Positions 47,138-60,900 of a stretch of 64,000 nucleotides of DNA are shown here, one piece after another. A program made the position numbers and the translations under genes. The notes under the pieces are model-generated. The model was not told the origin of the DNA and searched no databases. It was given only the letters and a program-made list of their open reading frames with translations. Location: assembly GCA_902806565.1 (NCBI GenBank), contig CADCXA010000030.1:1302001-1366000 (forward strand). The letters run 5' to 3'. The number at the start of each line of letters is the position of its first letter. Positions within the stretch are counted from its first letter, which is position 1. This DNA comes from Hypoxylon rubiginosum (taxonomy: Eukaryota; Ascomycota; Sordariomycetes; Xylariales; Hypoxylaceae).

Positions 47138-50100
47138 TTATAATAAAAACTATAATTTTAATAAAAATATTTTTAAATTAATTAATTATATATAAAAAAA
47201 AAAATTTTCTTTTAAATTAACATATTATTTATAAAAAATTATTAATATTTAAAAAATATAAAATATATAAAAACTATTAATTAATATAAAATTATTATAA
47301 TTATAAATTACTATAAATTAAATTAAATAAAAACTTATTATAATTAATATTATATATTATTATTTAATTATTATTAAATTAATTTATAATATTATATATT
47401 TTATTTAATTTTAATATTAAAATATAAAACTATTATAATAGTTTAATTTTAATTATAATATAAAAATAATATATATTTTTTTAATTTAAATTATAATATT
47501 AAACTTTAATTATTTTATAAAATTAATTTATTAATATATTTTTTTTAAAAATTCTTAATTTAAATTATTCTAATTATAAAAAAATATTTAAACTTTAAAT
47601 TAATTATAAAATTATTTCGATTTTATAGATTTTATTTATTATTATATTTTTTTTAAAAAAATTTAAAATTAATTTATTTTTATTATAAAATATAAAAATT
47701 TAAAAGTGGATTTTAAAATTAATTTATTATATATATAAAATTAAACTTAAAATAATTATTAAACATTAAAATTAATTGTTTTTATTATAATAACTTATTT
47801 TAATTTATTATTTAATTTATTATAAATTAAAAACAATTAAATTATAATAATTATAAAATAATTAAAAAAAATTTTAATAAAAGATTTAATATATAATATA
47901 AATTTAAAACCTGTTTTAAAAACACCTTAAATTAAACTTTTAAAAACTATAAGTAAAATATTAAAAATTAAAATATTAATTAAAAAACCAAAAAAATTAA
48001 AATTAAAAAAAAGTTTAAAAAAATTAAAATTAAAAGTTATTTTAATTAAATTAAGTATATTAAATAATATAAATTAACTTTTAAATCTAATATTAATTAT
48101 TACTATAAAATAATTTCTTATTATTATAAAAAAATTAAATTTTATTTTTATTAAAATATTAAAAAAATTATTAAAAAAATATATTTATAATATAAAATTT
48201 TTTATAATAAATAATTTCCTTAATTTAATAACTAATAAAAATAAAAATTAATAATAATTAGTTTATTTTAACCGTGGATTAAAAAAAAATATTTAAACTT
48301 AATATTTAAATTTATTTAAATTAAATTAAGAAAAATAAAAAAAGTTAAAAAAACTTTTTAAATAATAGTTTCTTATAATAATAAAAAGCTATAATTTAAA
48401 ATTAATATTTTAAATTAATTATTTTAAATATAAAACTAAAAAGTTAATTTTAATATATTTTTTATATATAAATAATTTTATTAAACGTGTAATAAAAAGT
48501 TAATTAAAAACCCTTTAAAATTAAATATATTAATATCTTAATATAAAAAATTATATAATATTTAAAAATTAAATATTATAAAATTTAATTAAAATATAAT
48601 TAATATTTAATAAAAAAATAAATTAAATATATAAATTTATAAAGGAATATATATATTAAAACATAGTAAAAATTATTATAAATATAATAATATAATAAAA
48701 TAAAAAAACTAAATTTATAAATTTATAATTTAATTTATATAATCGATTTTAAATGTTAAATAAAAAGATTATATAAAAAATAAAATTAATATTTAAAACC
48801 TTAAATATAAATATATTAAAAATAAATATAAATATATTAAATAAATTTATTTAAAACCAAGTTAATTAAATTTTTAAAAACATTTTATTTTTTTATTATT
48901 TTATATTTCCAGTATATTAAACGCTGATATTTTACACTACTTTTATTATAATAATAATATAATTATTTTATTAATTTATAAATATATATATTTAATTATA
49001 AAAATAATAAAAGTATTATTAAAATATAAAATAATAATATTAAATATTATAAAATATATTTTATAAACTGTTATATTTATAAGATTAATAAAATATAAAA
49101 TAAGGTTTAAACCTATAAATATAAAATTAAAATAAAAATAAAAACAATTATAAAAAACATAATAATATAATTATATATTATAATTATAATAAAATAAAAT
49201 ATATAATAAAAAATTATATAACCTTATAAAAACTTTTAAATTAATTAATTATTTATTATAATTATATAATTAATAAATATATTTTTTTTAATTATAATCG
49301 TAAACAACGTTTTTATTTAAAATAAATATAAATTTAAAAATTAATTAAATATAAGAAATTATTATTAAATAATTTAAAATATAATCTCTTTATAAAAAGG
49401 AAAATATTTATAATAAATTTACAATAAATTAAATTAATTAAAAAGATTATAATAAAAAGTTCACTATTTATATACACTATATAAATATAAATTTAAAAAA
49501 TAAATTAACCGGCTTTTTTAATTAAAAATAATAAAAAATATATTTTAAAAATTAAAAAAACAAGTATTTATATTATAACTATTAAACTTAAACTAATTAT
49601 AATAGTTATAAATAAAAAACAACACTAAGTTAATTTACCTAAAAAAAAGATTTTAATAATAAATTATTAAAATAATTTATTATATTTTTATTAACTATTA
49701 GTAATAAAATTAAATATATAGTTTTTTAAATTAAAATTACTAATAAAAAAAAATTAATATAATAATTAATAAAAACCAAATTATAATTATAAATTTAATA
49801 AATAAAAAAATTAAAAACAGATATTATATTTATTTAAATTTATAAAAATAATTTAAATAATCGATTAAATATTAAAAAATTATTAAAATTTATTTTATTT
49901 TTTTAATTAATATAAAAATAACTTTTAAATTAATCACTTTTAATTTAAATATAATTAATATATAAAATAAACTTAATATTAAAAAATTATAAATTTAAAT
50001 TAATTATCTTTAAAAAAAAAAAATTTAATATAAACTTTATTTAATTGTAATTATAATTTAAATTATAAAAATTAAAAAACTAAATAATAAATTAATTAAT

Positions 50101-53100
50101 AAATATTTAATATAAATTAAATAAAATAATAACTAAATTTAATTAAAATATATTATAAAAAAAATTAACTTAAATAACCTTTATATAATTTAATAATATT
50201 TAATAGATTATAAATTATTATTTAAAATTATAAACCCTTAATATATAATTAAATTAAAATTAAAATTATTATTAATATATTTAAATTATAAATTAAAAAT
50301 AACAAATAATTATATGGTTTTAATTTCATATTATATAATTTTTTTATTTATAATTAAAAAGGTTTTATTAATTATACAAACTTATATAATTAATTAAAAC
50401 TAAATATATAATATTTTATTTAAAAAAAAATAATTATATTAAAATCAAGCTTATATTAATTTTATCACCAACTAATTAACTATTACTAAAATTAAAAATA
50501 TTAAATATATTATTAAAATATATTTAATTAAATAATTACTATTTTTAAACCAACTTAAATATATTATATATTAGAAACTATTAATATAAAAAAATAATAA
50601 TAATTTAAAGGTTTTTAAATAAAAAAAGTAATAAAAAAATTAAAAGAATAATAATAAATTAACTAATAAAAAAATTAATTATAATTTAAATAATAAAAAT
50701 ATACTTAAAAAAATAATTAATATTATTAAATTTATAATAATAATAATTATGAAAATTTAAAAAATTAAAAATTAATTAAAAAATAAATAAAAAGTTTATA
50801 TTTAAAATAAATTTAAAATAATATTAAAAACTTAAATTAATTATATTTAGTTATTAATTATTTAAAAAAGCGAATACGATTTATTAATATTAATATTTAT
50901 ATTTTAAAAATATTAAAAAAAATAATATTATATTTAATATTATTTTAATTAAAAAAAATAAATATAAAACCACTATTTATTAATAATATTATTTTAATAT
51001 TAATTAAATAAAATTTATTATTTATTAACTTATAAATTATAAATTAACTTTTAAATTTATTAATAATAAAATATAATTTAAATTTATTAAATTATTAATT
51101 TTTAATTTAAATATTATTATTTATTATATTAAAAAATATAAATTAAAAAATAAGGATATATATTTTACTAAGTTTAAATAATTAATTAAAAGTATATATA
51201 AAACTATTAAAAAATATAAAATCGATATTATTTATATTTTATAAACTTTTTTATAATAACTAAATTTAAATAAAAAATATATTATTTACTTAATATTAAA
51301 AATTATTAAAAGATAAAAATATAATATTATTATAATATATAAGTGTTTATAATAATAAAAAACAAATAATATTAACTTTAAACAATAAAAATAACAAATA
51401 ATTAATATTAAAAGTTATTAATTATAATAAATTATTTAAAACTAATTTTAATATTATTAATAACCGTTTAATAAAAATAATAACATATGTAAATATTTAA
51501 CTTTAATTAAACCAACAAAATATATATTAGATTTTAATTATAAATATTTAGATTTAATTAATAAACAGTATTTTATATTAATTAAATTTAAAATAACTTT
51601 AAATAAATTAATAATTATAATAAAATTATTAAATAATAAATTATAAAAAGTAATTAATAATTAATTTATTAACTTAAAATTATAAATTAACAAAATAATA
51701 TAAACATTAAATTAACAAAATTAAATAAAATAATTATTATATATATAAAAAAATTATTTTATAAAAATATTAAATAACTTAAAAATAATAAATTTAATTA
51801 AATATACCATTAAGTTTAAAAAAAAAGTAGTTTTATATTATTTTAAATAGTTATTTTATATTATAAATAAATGAAAATTTATTTTATAGATTTTTCTTTA
51901 AATAAAAATAATAAAATTAATATACTTAAAAATATTATTTTAAAAAATTTATATTTAATTCCCACTTAAAAAATTAAGTAATAAAAAGGTAGTTATAAAT
52001 TTTAAATTAATGAATTTAATTATAATTAAATTATAATAACTTATTTATAATTAATAAATAATATTTTATATTTTAATTTAAAAAAATTATAATATATTTT
52101 TTAAAAAAATACAGCTTATAAATATTAAGTAATTTTAATAATATATAAATATTAAAGTTAAACTATATTTATTACTTTAAATAAATAGTATTTAAATATA
52201 TAAATATTATAAAATATAATAAAATTAATTTATATTTTTTATATATTTAAAGATTTTAAATTTAAAAAATAATTATTATTATTAAAAAATTCAAGCTTAT
52301 TTATTTTATTATTATTAAAATACCATTTAAAATAAGAAGTTTTATTTAATATTTTTATAAATAATTATAATATATTAGCGAGAATTTATAACGAAATATT
52401 TAATTTTTTATATTATTATTATTTTCTTAGAATCGAATTTATAAAATTAAAATTAATATTATAAAAAATAATTTTATTTATTAATTTAATTAAAACATTT
52501 AAATTCAAGTTAAATTAAAAAAAGATTTATTTGTTAATAAAATATTATAACTAATTCACTTAATAAGTTAAAAAAAAGAATTATCTAAAAAATATTAAAA
52601 AATTAAAGGAATTTTTTTATTTATTACTTTATTTAAAAACATAGCTTTTAAAAAAAATAAATTTAAAATTAATATTAAAAATATTATATTAAGAACTAAT
52701 ATAAAAGTTAATATTAAAAAGAAAAATATTAATATAATATAAAATAATTTTAAAATTATTTTAATAAAAAAAAAACTAATAAAAAACATTTATTATTTTA
52801 TATAAAAAAATCTAGAATTAAATAATTAAAAATCCGGAATTAACTAAGTAATTTTATTTAATAATAAATATATTTAAAATTAAAATAAACAATGTTTTAT
52901 TTTAATTAAATAGTTATTTTATAAAAATAATAATTAATAATAATATAATATTTTTAATAAATATAATTATGTTTTTTTTATTTAAATTATTAAATTTAAA
53001 AACTTAATACTAAATAAAAAAATAAAAAATATTTATATTAATAAAAACATTAATAAAATATAAATAAATAATTATTAATTTTTTTTTTCTAATTATAATA

Positions 53101-56100
53101 TATATAAATCATTTAAACTTATTAAATATATTTAATTATAAATTAAATATAAAAAGTTAAATTATAATTTAATTAAAATAATTAAAAAAATATTAAATTA
53201 TTATATAATATTAACCGAATATATTAAAAATAATTAAAATTATAAATAAACTTTTTTAATTATTAAAACCGATATATTAACTTTTAAAGCGTTTTAATTT
53301 AAAAAAACTTTTTTTTATTATTTTAAAAGTTATTAAAATTTAAATAAGTAATATAATAATAAATATAATATAAAATTATTTAAACCAGTTTAATTAAAAT
53401 AAAACTAAAAATAACCATTTAATTATTTTATTTTAAGTTTTTAAAATTACTAATACTTTTATAAATATAATAATAAATTAAAAAAACAATAAATTAATTA
53501 TAAAATATAAATATTTTTAATATAAAAATATTATTTAATATTTAATAATTAAACTTATAATAATTATAAGTTAAAATAAAATAACTTACTAATAAATAAT
53601 AAAATAAGTAATTAAGTTTTAAATTTAATAAAAAACATTATATAAAATTAAATAAAATAAAAAATTATTTAAATGTTTTATATTAAAAAAAATCTTAATA
53701 ACTATAAAATAAGTTTATAATAATTATAAATATTATATAGTTATAATTATTATATATAATTGAATTAAAACTTATTAATAGTTAATTTAATTTTTAAATA
53801 TTAAAAAACATTATTAATTTTATTATTTTTATAAAAAAGTTAATTTAAAAATTCTAGTTATAATAAAATTATAAAATATAATAATTATATAATTATAAAA
53901 TTTAATAACATTTAATTATATAAAATTAATTAATTTATTAAAAAGAAACAATATATAATATATTTTTTTAATAAACGAATATTTTAATAAATTTAATTTA
54001 AAATTTAACAGAAAAAAAATAAAATAAATACATGTAATCCATTTATTTTAATAAATTAAAAATATATTTAAAATATTATAATAAATTTATATAAATAATA
54101 AACCTTATTTTAAATCGCTGATTTTAAACATATATTTTAAAAATCACGGAATTAAAATTAAATATAAACTGGTATATATTTTTTAAAATTATAAATTTAT
54201 TAAAAAACTTATAAAATTATTCGTAGCTTAATTATATAAATAAATATTAATAAATAACTATAAAAATTTAAATTAATAATTAAAACAAATTTTAATAATA
54301 ATATATTAAATTAATATAAAAAAAATAAAAAAAATAAATATAACGTTTATTTAAATTATATTTAAATAATAAATTAAACTGATTTAAATAATTAAAAAAA
54401 CAAATAAACTAAAAATTCTAATAAATAAACTAATTTAAAAGGAAAAATTAAATAAGTAAAAAAAAAAAATATATAATAAAATATAAATAAATATAATAAA
54501 AAAAAAAGAAAATATAAAAAAGTTAATTAACTTTTATTAAATTAAACATTAAATTTAATAATATATAAAAAATTAAAATTATAAGATTTAATAATTTAAA
54601 AAAACCGGCTTTTTATTAATATTTTATAATAATTAATAAATAAAAAAAATAATATTTATATAATAAAAACTATAAAAAATAATTAAAATTATATTAAAAG
54701 TGTTAATATATATAATAAATTTTATTATTTAAAAACATCTATAAAAAATCCATATTAATAATTTAAAGTTATTTATTTAAAATTTAATAAAATATAAAAC
54801 CAAGTAAAAAAAATTTAGTTATTTAAACTAATAAAACAACTTATTAATTAAATTAAATTTAAAAAACCTAAATTTAAATTTAAAGTTTTTATTTAAAAAA
54901 TTAAAAAAAATTAATTTAAAACCAATGATTTTAAAGTTAATATAAAACTTTTTTAACTAATAATAAAAAAAAGTGGTTATTTTAAAAATCTATAAAACCT
55001 ATAAATAAATAAAAAAAATAATTTAATAATATTATTAATTAAATAATTAAAAAAATATAATAACTAGGAAATTCTTTTTTTATAAACATTACTTGTAAAA
55101 AAACTAAAATTAAAAAAAAAGGAATATTATTAAAAATATAAATAATAAAATAAGTTTTTTTTAAATAATAATTTTAATAAAAAAAAGAATTAATAAAAAA
55201 AATATATTAACTGTTAATAATATTTTATTTAGCTTACGTATAAAATTAATTTTTAAAAAGTTGTTAAATAATCTACCAGTATTTTTTTATAATATACCCA
55301 CTAAATTACAACCACTTTTATAAATAAAAAAAACCATTAAAAACGTATATTTTTATTAAAATTAAATATTTTCAGTTTTTATTTTTAAGTTAAAAAAACA
55401 ATTAAATTATTTTTAATATTAAATTAAATATTTTTCACATTAAATTTAATTGGAAAAGTTATTTAACTTATTTATAGTTAAAATCGAAATAATAAACGTT
55501 ATTATAAAATTAAAACATATAAAATAAATATTATTTTTAATATTTTTAATATAATTTTATTAATATTACTTTATAATAAATATATTATTAATAATAAACA
55601 CGTTTAAATAAATCCTTAAATATTAATAATATAACAAATAAAAATAAAATCTTAAATGTAAAATCGAAATAAAAATATAAATATTTAAAAAATCGCAAAA
55701 AATTAAAAGCTAAATAAAAACATTATAAAATAAAATAAAAGAAAATAACAGCTTATACTATTAAAATAACTAATAAAATCAATAAAAAGATTTTAAATAT
55801 AATAAATTTTAAATTAACTAATAATAAAAAAAATTAATATATATTAAATAAAAAAAAAGTTTTATAAATTATAAAAAATATAAATAATAATAAAAATATA
55901 AAGAATTTAAATAACTTAATTATAAAAAAACTTAATTTTATTAATTTTAATTTAATAGATATTAATTAACTAAATAACAATAAATAAAATAACTTATTTA
56001 ATAATATTAAATCTATTAATTTTAATATTAATAAAATATTATAATAAAATTAAAACATATTATAAAAATAAATTTTAATATATTTAATAAAATTTATTAT

Positions 56101-57636
56101 TATTTAAAAAAAAAAAAATTTTAACTATATTTATTATATTTTTAAATCCATTAAATAAAAAGCTATTAAATTAAATAATAAATAACTTTAAATTAAATTA
56201 AAAAGTAAGGCGATTTTATAATTTTAATTAAATAAAAATAAAAAATACTTAATATTTAAAAGTTATTAGTTATTTATAAAAATAATAATATATATTAAAA
56301 TTAAAATAAGTTAACTTTTATTTAATAATATTTATTATATATATAAATATTAATTAAAATTATTTATAAAAATATTAACTAATATTAAATTTTTATATAA
56401 ATATTAAAATAAACTTATTAAAATTAAAATATATAAATAATAATATATTATAAAAATGTTAATTTAACTAGATTTTAAATATATTTAAATTATTAAAAAT
56501 TAAATTAAAACTAAAATTAATTTTTTTAATTTTAAACAAAAAATATTAAAATTATAAAGCTTTTTATAATTAATTATTAAACTAATAAATAGTTAATTAC
56601 TTTTAATTATAATAATTAAAATAATATAATATATTAAATATAACATATATATAATATTTTAAAAATAATTTAAAAAATATAAATATAAATATATACTATA
56701 AAACACTTTTTTTTAAAAATAAAAACATATAAATAATTTAAAAAAACTAATATTCTTTATATTATTATAAAAAAAAACATATTTAAATAAAATATTAATA
56801 ATATTAATTTAAACTTTAAAAATCACTATTATTTTTAAATATTAAAATACTTATAAAAAATAATTAAAAAACAAAAAAAAATAAAACTTAATAATTATAA
56901 ATTAATAATTATTAAATTATATTAAGAAAATAATAAATAAATTAACTAAATTTAAAAATAAAAAAACCAAATTTATATAGTAAAAACTTAGTATTATTAA
57001 CACTTATAAAATTAATAAAAATTAAAAAATTAAAAATAAAAAATCTAAATTATTATAATAAATAATATAAATTAATATTAATTAAAATATAAATAAGAAT
57101 TAAAGTTTAATAATATTATTTAAAAAAATAACTATTAAAATTAATAAATCTATAAAAAATAAATATAAATTATTTTAATAAAATCTTAAAATTAATAAAA
57201 GTTAAAATAATAAAATTAATATAAACTTTAATAAATTTAAATTTATTAAAAAAAAAAGTTAACTAATATAATTTATTTATAAAAGTTAAAAAATTATATT
57301 TTAAATAATTAAAAATAAGCTATTAATTTTAATAAATTAAGCGAAAAATAATTTAAAAATAATAAATAAAATTTTAAATAAACTATAAAATTAATTTTTA
57401 AAATATATTTAAAAACTAGTAATTATAATTAATAAAATATTTATTATATTTAAAAATAACTTAATATAAAATATAAATAATTAATATAAAAAAATTTAAA
57501 ACTTTTATTATAATAAACTAAAAATTTATATTAAAAAAAAAAAATTATAAATATAACTTTAAAAAAAAACAATTAAAATTATAAGTTTAAAATTATAATA
57601 TTAAATTTAACTTTAAATTAAATAACTTAAAAAAGA

Positions 57637-57830
57637 TATTTAACTATATATAAAATATTTAAAAACACTTAAAATAAGCTTAAATAAGTTTAATTAAAAA
57701 ATGACTTAACTCTAATTATATAATTTATATATAAATAGATTTTTAAATTAAAAGTAGCTAGCTGGTTTTTAAAGTTCTTATAATAATAAATTATACTGTT
57801 TTTTTTAAAGGATCGATTCGAGATCTAACA
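57637..57830. repeat. Right (3') LTR
   Basis: Mirror pattern of the left copy: the inner part is A+T only, and the outer end (GGATCGATTCGAGATCTAACA less its last base) keeps its G and C where the left copy reads A or T. Confidence 0.8.
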
Positions 57831-58051
57831 ACCAAGTGCCTAATACATCCCAAGATTATATCGGGGATTGCTGTGATTGGTTTTACCGTCGTTCATAAAG
57901 CTAACATATTAGGTAGTAGGGTGGAGCGGCAGTTTTCAATAGAGGTAGCCCGGAATATTCCGCTTCAGATTTCTAGATTTCTCGCACGACAAGAGAAAAA
58001 AAAAGGGGGCTATCTAATATAATACAACCCCCAAGTTATACACCAGTCAAT
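57831..58051. other. Right flank of the LTR element
   Basis: Normal composition resumes at once after the LTR end. No gene; it holds the 3' UTR of the small secreted protein gene. Confidence 0.4.
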
Positions 58052-58365
58052 CTAGCTACCGTCCTTGTTTGGGCAGTTAGAAAGAACGAAGCCACCATTA
58101 AAAGTACATAATCTCCCATCAAACCCGTCGCACTTGAATTCAATGTTAGTGTAAGTGAGGCATGCATCATCTCAGTCTTGTGTAACTCACGGTGCCAGTT
58201 CCGCAGGTCTGAAACTTGTTGTATTTCCTGCACATACCGCCTGAACAGACCTAGTTCCATTAACCAATATAAATACCAATTGGAGGGCAATGAGAAACCT
58301 TCACCATCGTTGTCAGCCATGACACCGGCGGCAAGGGTAGGTAGAAATGTCAATGCAACTTTCAT
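58052..58365 (-). CDS. Tiny cysteine-rich secreted protein (63 residues)
   Basis: The unspliced frame looks featureless, but with two introns (58304-58241, GTGAAG...CAG; 58190-58133, GTGAGT...AAG) a compact secreted protein appears: exons 58365-58305, 58240-58191 and 58132-58052. MKVALTFLPTLAAGVMA is a signal peptide, and the mature ~46 residues carry five Cys (GMCRKYNKF, QTCGTGTC, RLCTF, SNCPN), plus Gly, Lys and aromatics. The order resembles small effector or antimicrobial-type proteins of fungi. An odd cysteine number could mean a slightly different splice. It is 220 bases from the LTR element, a location typical of fast-evolving secreted genes. Confidence 0.6.
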
Positions 58366-58718
58366 CTTGATAGCTACCTAGGTACTAATAAAGTATAAAA
58401 TCAATATCAACCAGTCTACACACTGTATATACTCGAGAGTTTTCCCTTAGTTCTGTAATTTACAATGTTCTAATAGAGCCTCTTGATAATAATGTTCAAC
58501 TAGGTAAGTTGTGTATCTTCCTGGTAAGTAATGCTAGCCTTCATCATATTTTCTTTCAAAGAAGCGTTTCGACAACCCTTTTACCATTGGTAACATTTGT
58601 TGTAGTTTATCTATAACTTTCTTTCAATATAAGTAATTAGTGACTTAGCACGCTGTAGAAGATATTTGAAATCAGTGAGTAAAAGAGTAGCCATCTTCTC
58701 TGCTTTGGCCTCTCCTTC

Positions 58719-58943
58719 TTGCTCATTAGAAATACGCAACAGCTTCAGCTCTTCAACACTACAGAACATATGCCGACGTCATTGAAGGCAACTGTCGGTT
58801 TGGCCCGAGCTGATGAGGATTTGAAACAATGGATTGGATCCGAATTACACACTCAGTACCTCAATATCAAGCAGAAGGAGGTTGAATACTTTGCAAAAAT
58901 GACGGATGAGGAGCGTCGACGACGATTTTTAGACTATTTTTAA
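58719..58943 (+). pseudogene. C-terminal fragment of a glutamine-synthetase-like protein
   Basis: The frame reads HMPTSLKATVGLARADEDL then KQWIGSELHTQYLNIKQKEV and TDEERRRRFLDYF before the stop. This is the wording of the C-terminus of glutamine-synthetase-type ligases (LP..L..A...L..D..L...LG...V..Y...K..E), and no catalytic domain lies upstream, where only non-coding DNA leads back to the LTR. I read it as the tail of a gene whose body was lost. The identification rests on about 55 residues. Confidence 0.4.
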
Positions 58944-58979
58944 TCGATTCAAGTAGCTCGTTTTTCTGGTGTAAATACA

Positions 58980-60053
58980 TTAATGTACCGGTACGCACAA
59001 ATCAGTATACGCAGCACCAGTCTTGACTTCAATTGGAATCCCGACTTCTCTCATTGCTTTCTCCGTCAACTGGGTGATGATCAGGTCGGATCCTATTCCA
59101 TTGGCGTCAATCTATTAGCAGCAAGCCTAACGAGTGCAATAATAAAACCACACTTGCTCACCTGGGGGACCAATGACTGAAGCTGCAATTGGATACGGTT
59201 CCGTTTTCCGAGTGACGAGAGACTCGAATGATATTTGCCCAACTAATGTAACAGTGAGAAAACAGTGAATAATACTTAAGTAGTGATTGAGAAGGCTCGA
59301 ATAATACCTATGGCGGTGACTTCAGGTGCTCGCATAATTGGAGACATGTTCAATGACGCGTAGCCATTCAAGAGCCCATAAGAACTACACATATGTGGTG
59401 AGCACAAGAATCAATCAAAATTGGGCGACATGTATCAGATAAAAGCTCACGGTTCTGGCGCGTCTCGATAGTTTGGGCTGCCAACTTCAATGGGGAAAAC
59501 CATTATCGTAAGGCTTTCTTCGGAACTGTGCTTGAATATTGATTCAAGCAGCCATTGTCGGTAGACTTCACAGCGGCGCCAACACTCATCTCGCTCTTCT
59601 TTGGAAATTGACTTCCCCTCCTCCCTGTAAAGGAAAATGAGCACCGTTTCGATGTTATTCTAGTGCGTCAAAACTCACCACATCCAATGTACAAACCGGT
59701 GTACGAAAGGAGGTTTCCCAAACTTCTCCTCATATTCGAGCCTGAAGGGTTCTGCAGCCCGATACGAATCATGGAAGAAAGGGTAGATACCAGCCTGAGA
59801 CATATCAGTCACTGCAGGTAATACCTATGGTGGAGTAGTGGCAGGTGGGACGTACAGTTTCGAGATATTTGGCAATGTTAGCGTTTTGCGGTCCATCGGG
59901 CTTATGTTCTTCCCATAACTTGGCTATAGAAACCGGTGTGCGTTTGACCTTCAAATAAGTTTCAAGACCCGTGATGAAAGTGTCAATAACGCGTGACTGC
60001 TCGACGTTGGTGGTTGGCAGGTAATCCAGGGGGTACAGTATTTCCACGGGTAT
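58980..60053 (-). pseudogene. 5'-truncated amidase (C-terminal half)
   Basis: Six exons fit together without a stop: 60053-59856, 59794-59679, 59624-59451, 59384-59308, 59242-59162 and 59092-58980, giving 252 residues. They match the C-terminal half of amidase-signature enzymes: IPVEILYPLDYLPTTN, AGIYPFFHDSYRAAEPF, FVHRFVHWMWEEGKS, MVFPIEVGSPNYRDAPEP, GLLNGYASLNMSPIMRAPEVTA, RKTEPYPIAASVIGPPGSDL and EKAMREVGIPIEVKTGAAYT. The half that should hold the catalytic Lys and the Ser-cis-Ser (GGSSG) is not found in the 850 bases upstream. Reading frame and splice sites are clean, so the truncation is either recent or the product is used as is. No ATG opens the first exon. Confidence 0.7.
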
Positions 60054-60900
60054 CTAGACGCAACTATAAGCAAGGAAAGCAGAAGGGCGGAGATCGGCAT
60101 CGGACCTCAGAAGGTGTACGAAGCATTTGCGAACCTTCATACCACACTGACATGATCTCTAGGAACCGGGAAAGGTCACGACCGAAAAAGCCTGGCATGT
60201 CGAACTCTCGTCATAATGCACGACAAGTTTTTGATTATCTCTACCTAAGTAATATGGCTGCTTGCTACCTCATTTATCGCCCCTATATCCTTGCCAAGAT
60301 AGACCTACCTAAGGTACCTATGTACCTAGGTATACTCATTCTCTTTGTACTGTAAGTACTAGGTAGTATTACTTGCCAAAGTGTTTGCTCTCTCTAGTTA
60401 GGGTTACACCGATATAGTTGCTTGCTCAGTAAATCGGACGACTTGGGTCCCCTCAATTCATCTTAGATTCATGAGAACTAGGTACAATATCTATATTGCA
60501 TTTAAATCTACTTCTGCCTGCTTGTGGGGAGCTGATCTGTAGCTTCATCAGCTACTCCTTTCAAATCTTCCAAGAAGATCGTGCGTCACCCACGCAAACA
60601 CCTGAAATCCTACCTAAACTTCTATCAACCATCTTCTAGGTAGTTCAATGGTGTTTCATCTGATTAAATAACAGTCACCACTGGCAGTACTGACTCACTG
60701 CATCGCTTTCGAGAATGATCGGACGCGGCCTAGAAGCACCTTAAAAGACCGCCTCGCCGCAAGAGATTATCTACGTAGTTGCTACCAGGCTGCTTTATTT
60801 CACACTTTGCTTTTCCCGTTCTTGCCAAATCCTTAGGCCGGGGATTATTTAATTACTATTTTAAACCCTGAAAGAGATTTCTTCTCTACCACATATCAAT
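60054..60900. other. Gap where an amidase N-terminus would be expected
   Basis: About 850 bases. Neither strand shows amidase motifs. It contains a dense TACCTAAGGTACCTATGTACC run (first 20 bases quoted; about 60307-60333) and the promoter side of the next gene. Confidence 0.5.

Larger units (their letters stand above)
46940..57830. mobile_element. RIP-degraded LTR retrotransposon, about 10.9 kb
   Basis: Direct repeats flank an almost pure A+T interior. The right-hand 129 bases of each repeat (47009-47137 and 57702-57830) align without gaps; they differ at 31 positions, all of them transitions. The repeats extend further left with a few gaps to about 46940 and 57637, giving LTRs of about 195-198 bp with TG...CA ends. 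A purine tract AAAAAAGA (57629-57636) abuts the 3' LTR, as a polypurine tract should. No gag-pol frame survives. A 5-bp target duplication is not evident (GAGGT against ACCAA). The interior is long for fungal LTR elements, so a nested insertion is possible. Class (Gypsy or Copia) cannot be read. Confidence 0.85.

Noticed and set aside
52595..52789. 64-codon hydrophobic frame, and a similar 60-codon frame at 4401-4583
   Set aside because: Low-complexity translations of AT-only DNA inside RIPed blocks.
46940..57830. Mitochondrial or organellar DNA insertion as explanation of the AT blocks
   Set aside because: The terminal direct repeats and transition-only differences fit RIP of a transposon, and no organellar gene or rRNA sequence is visible.
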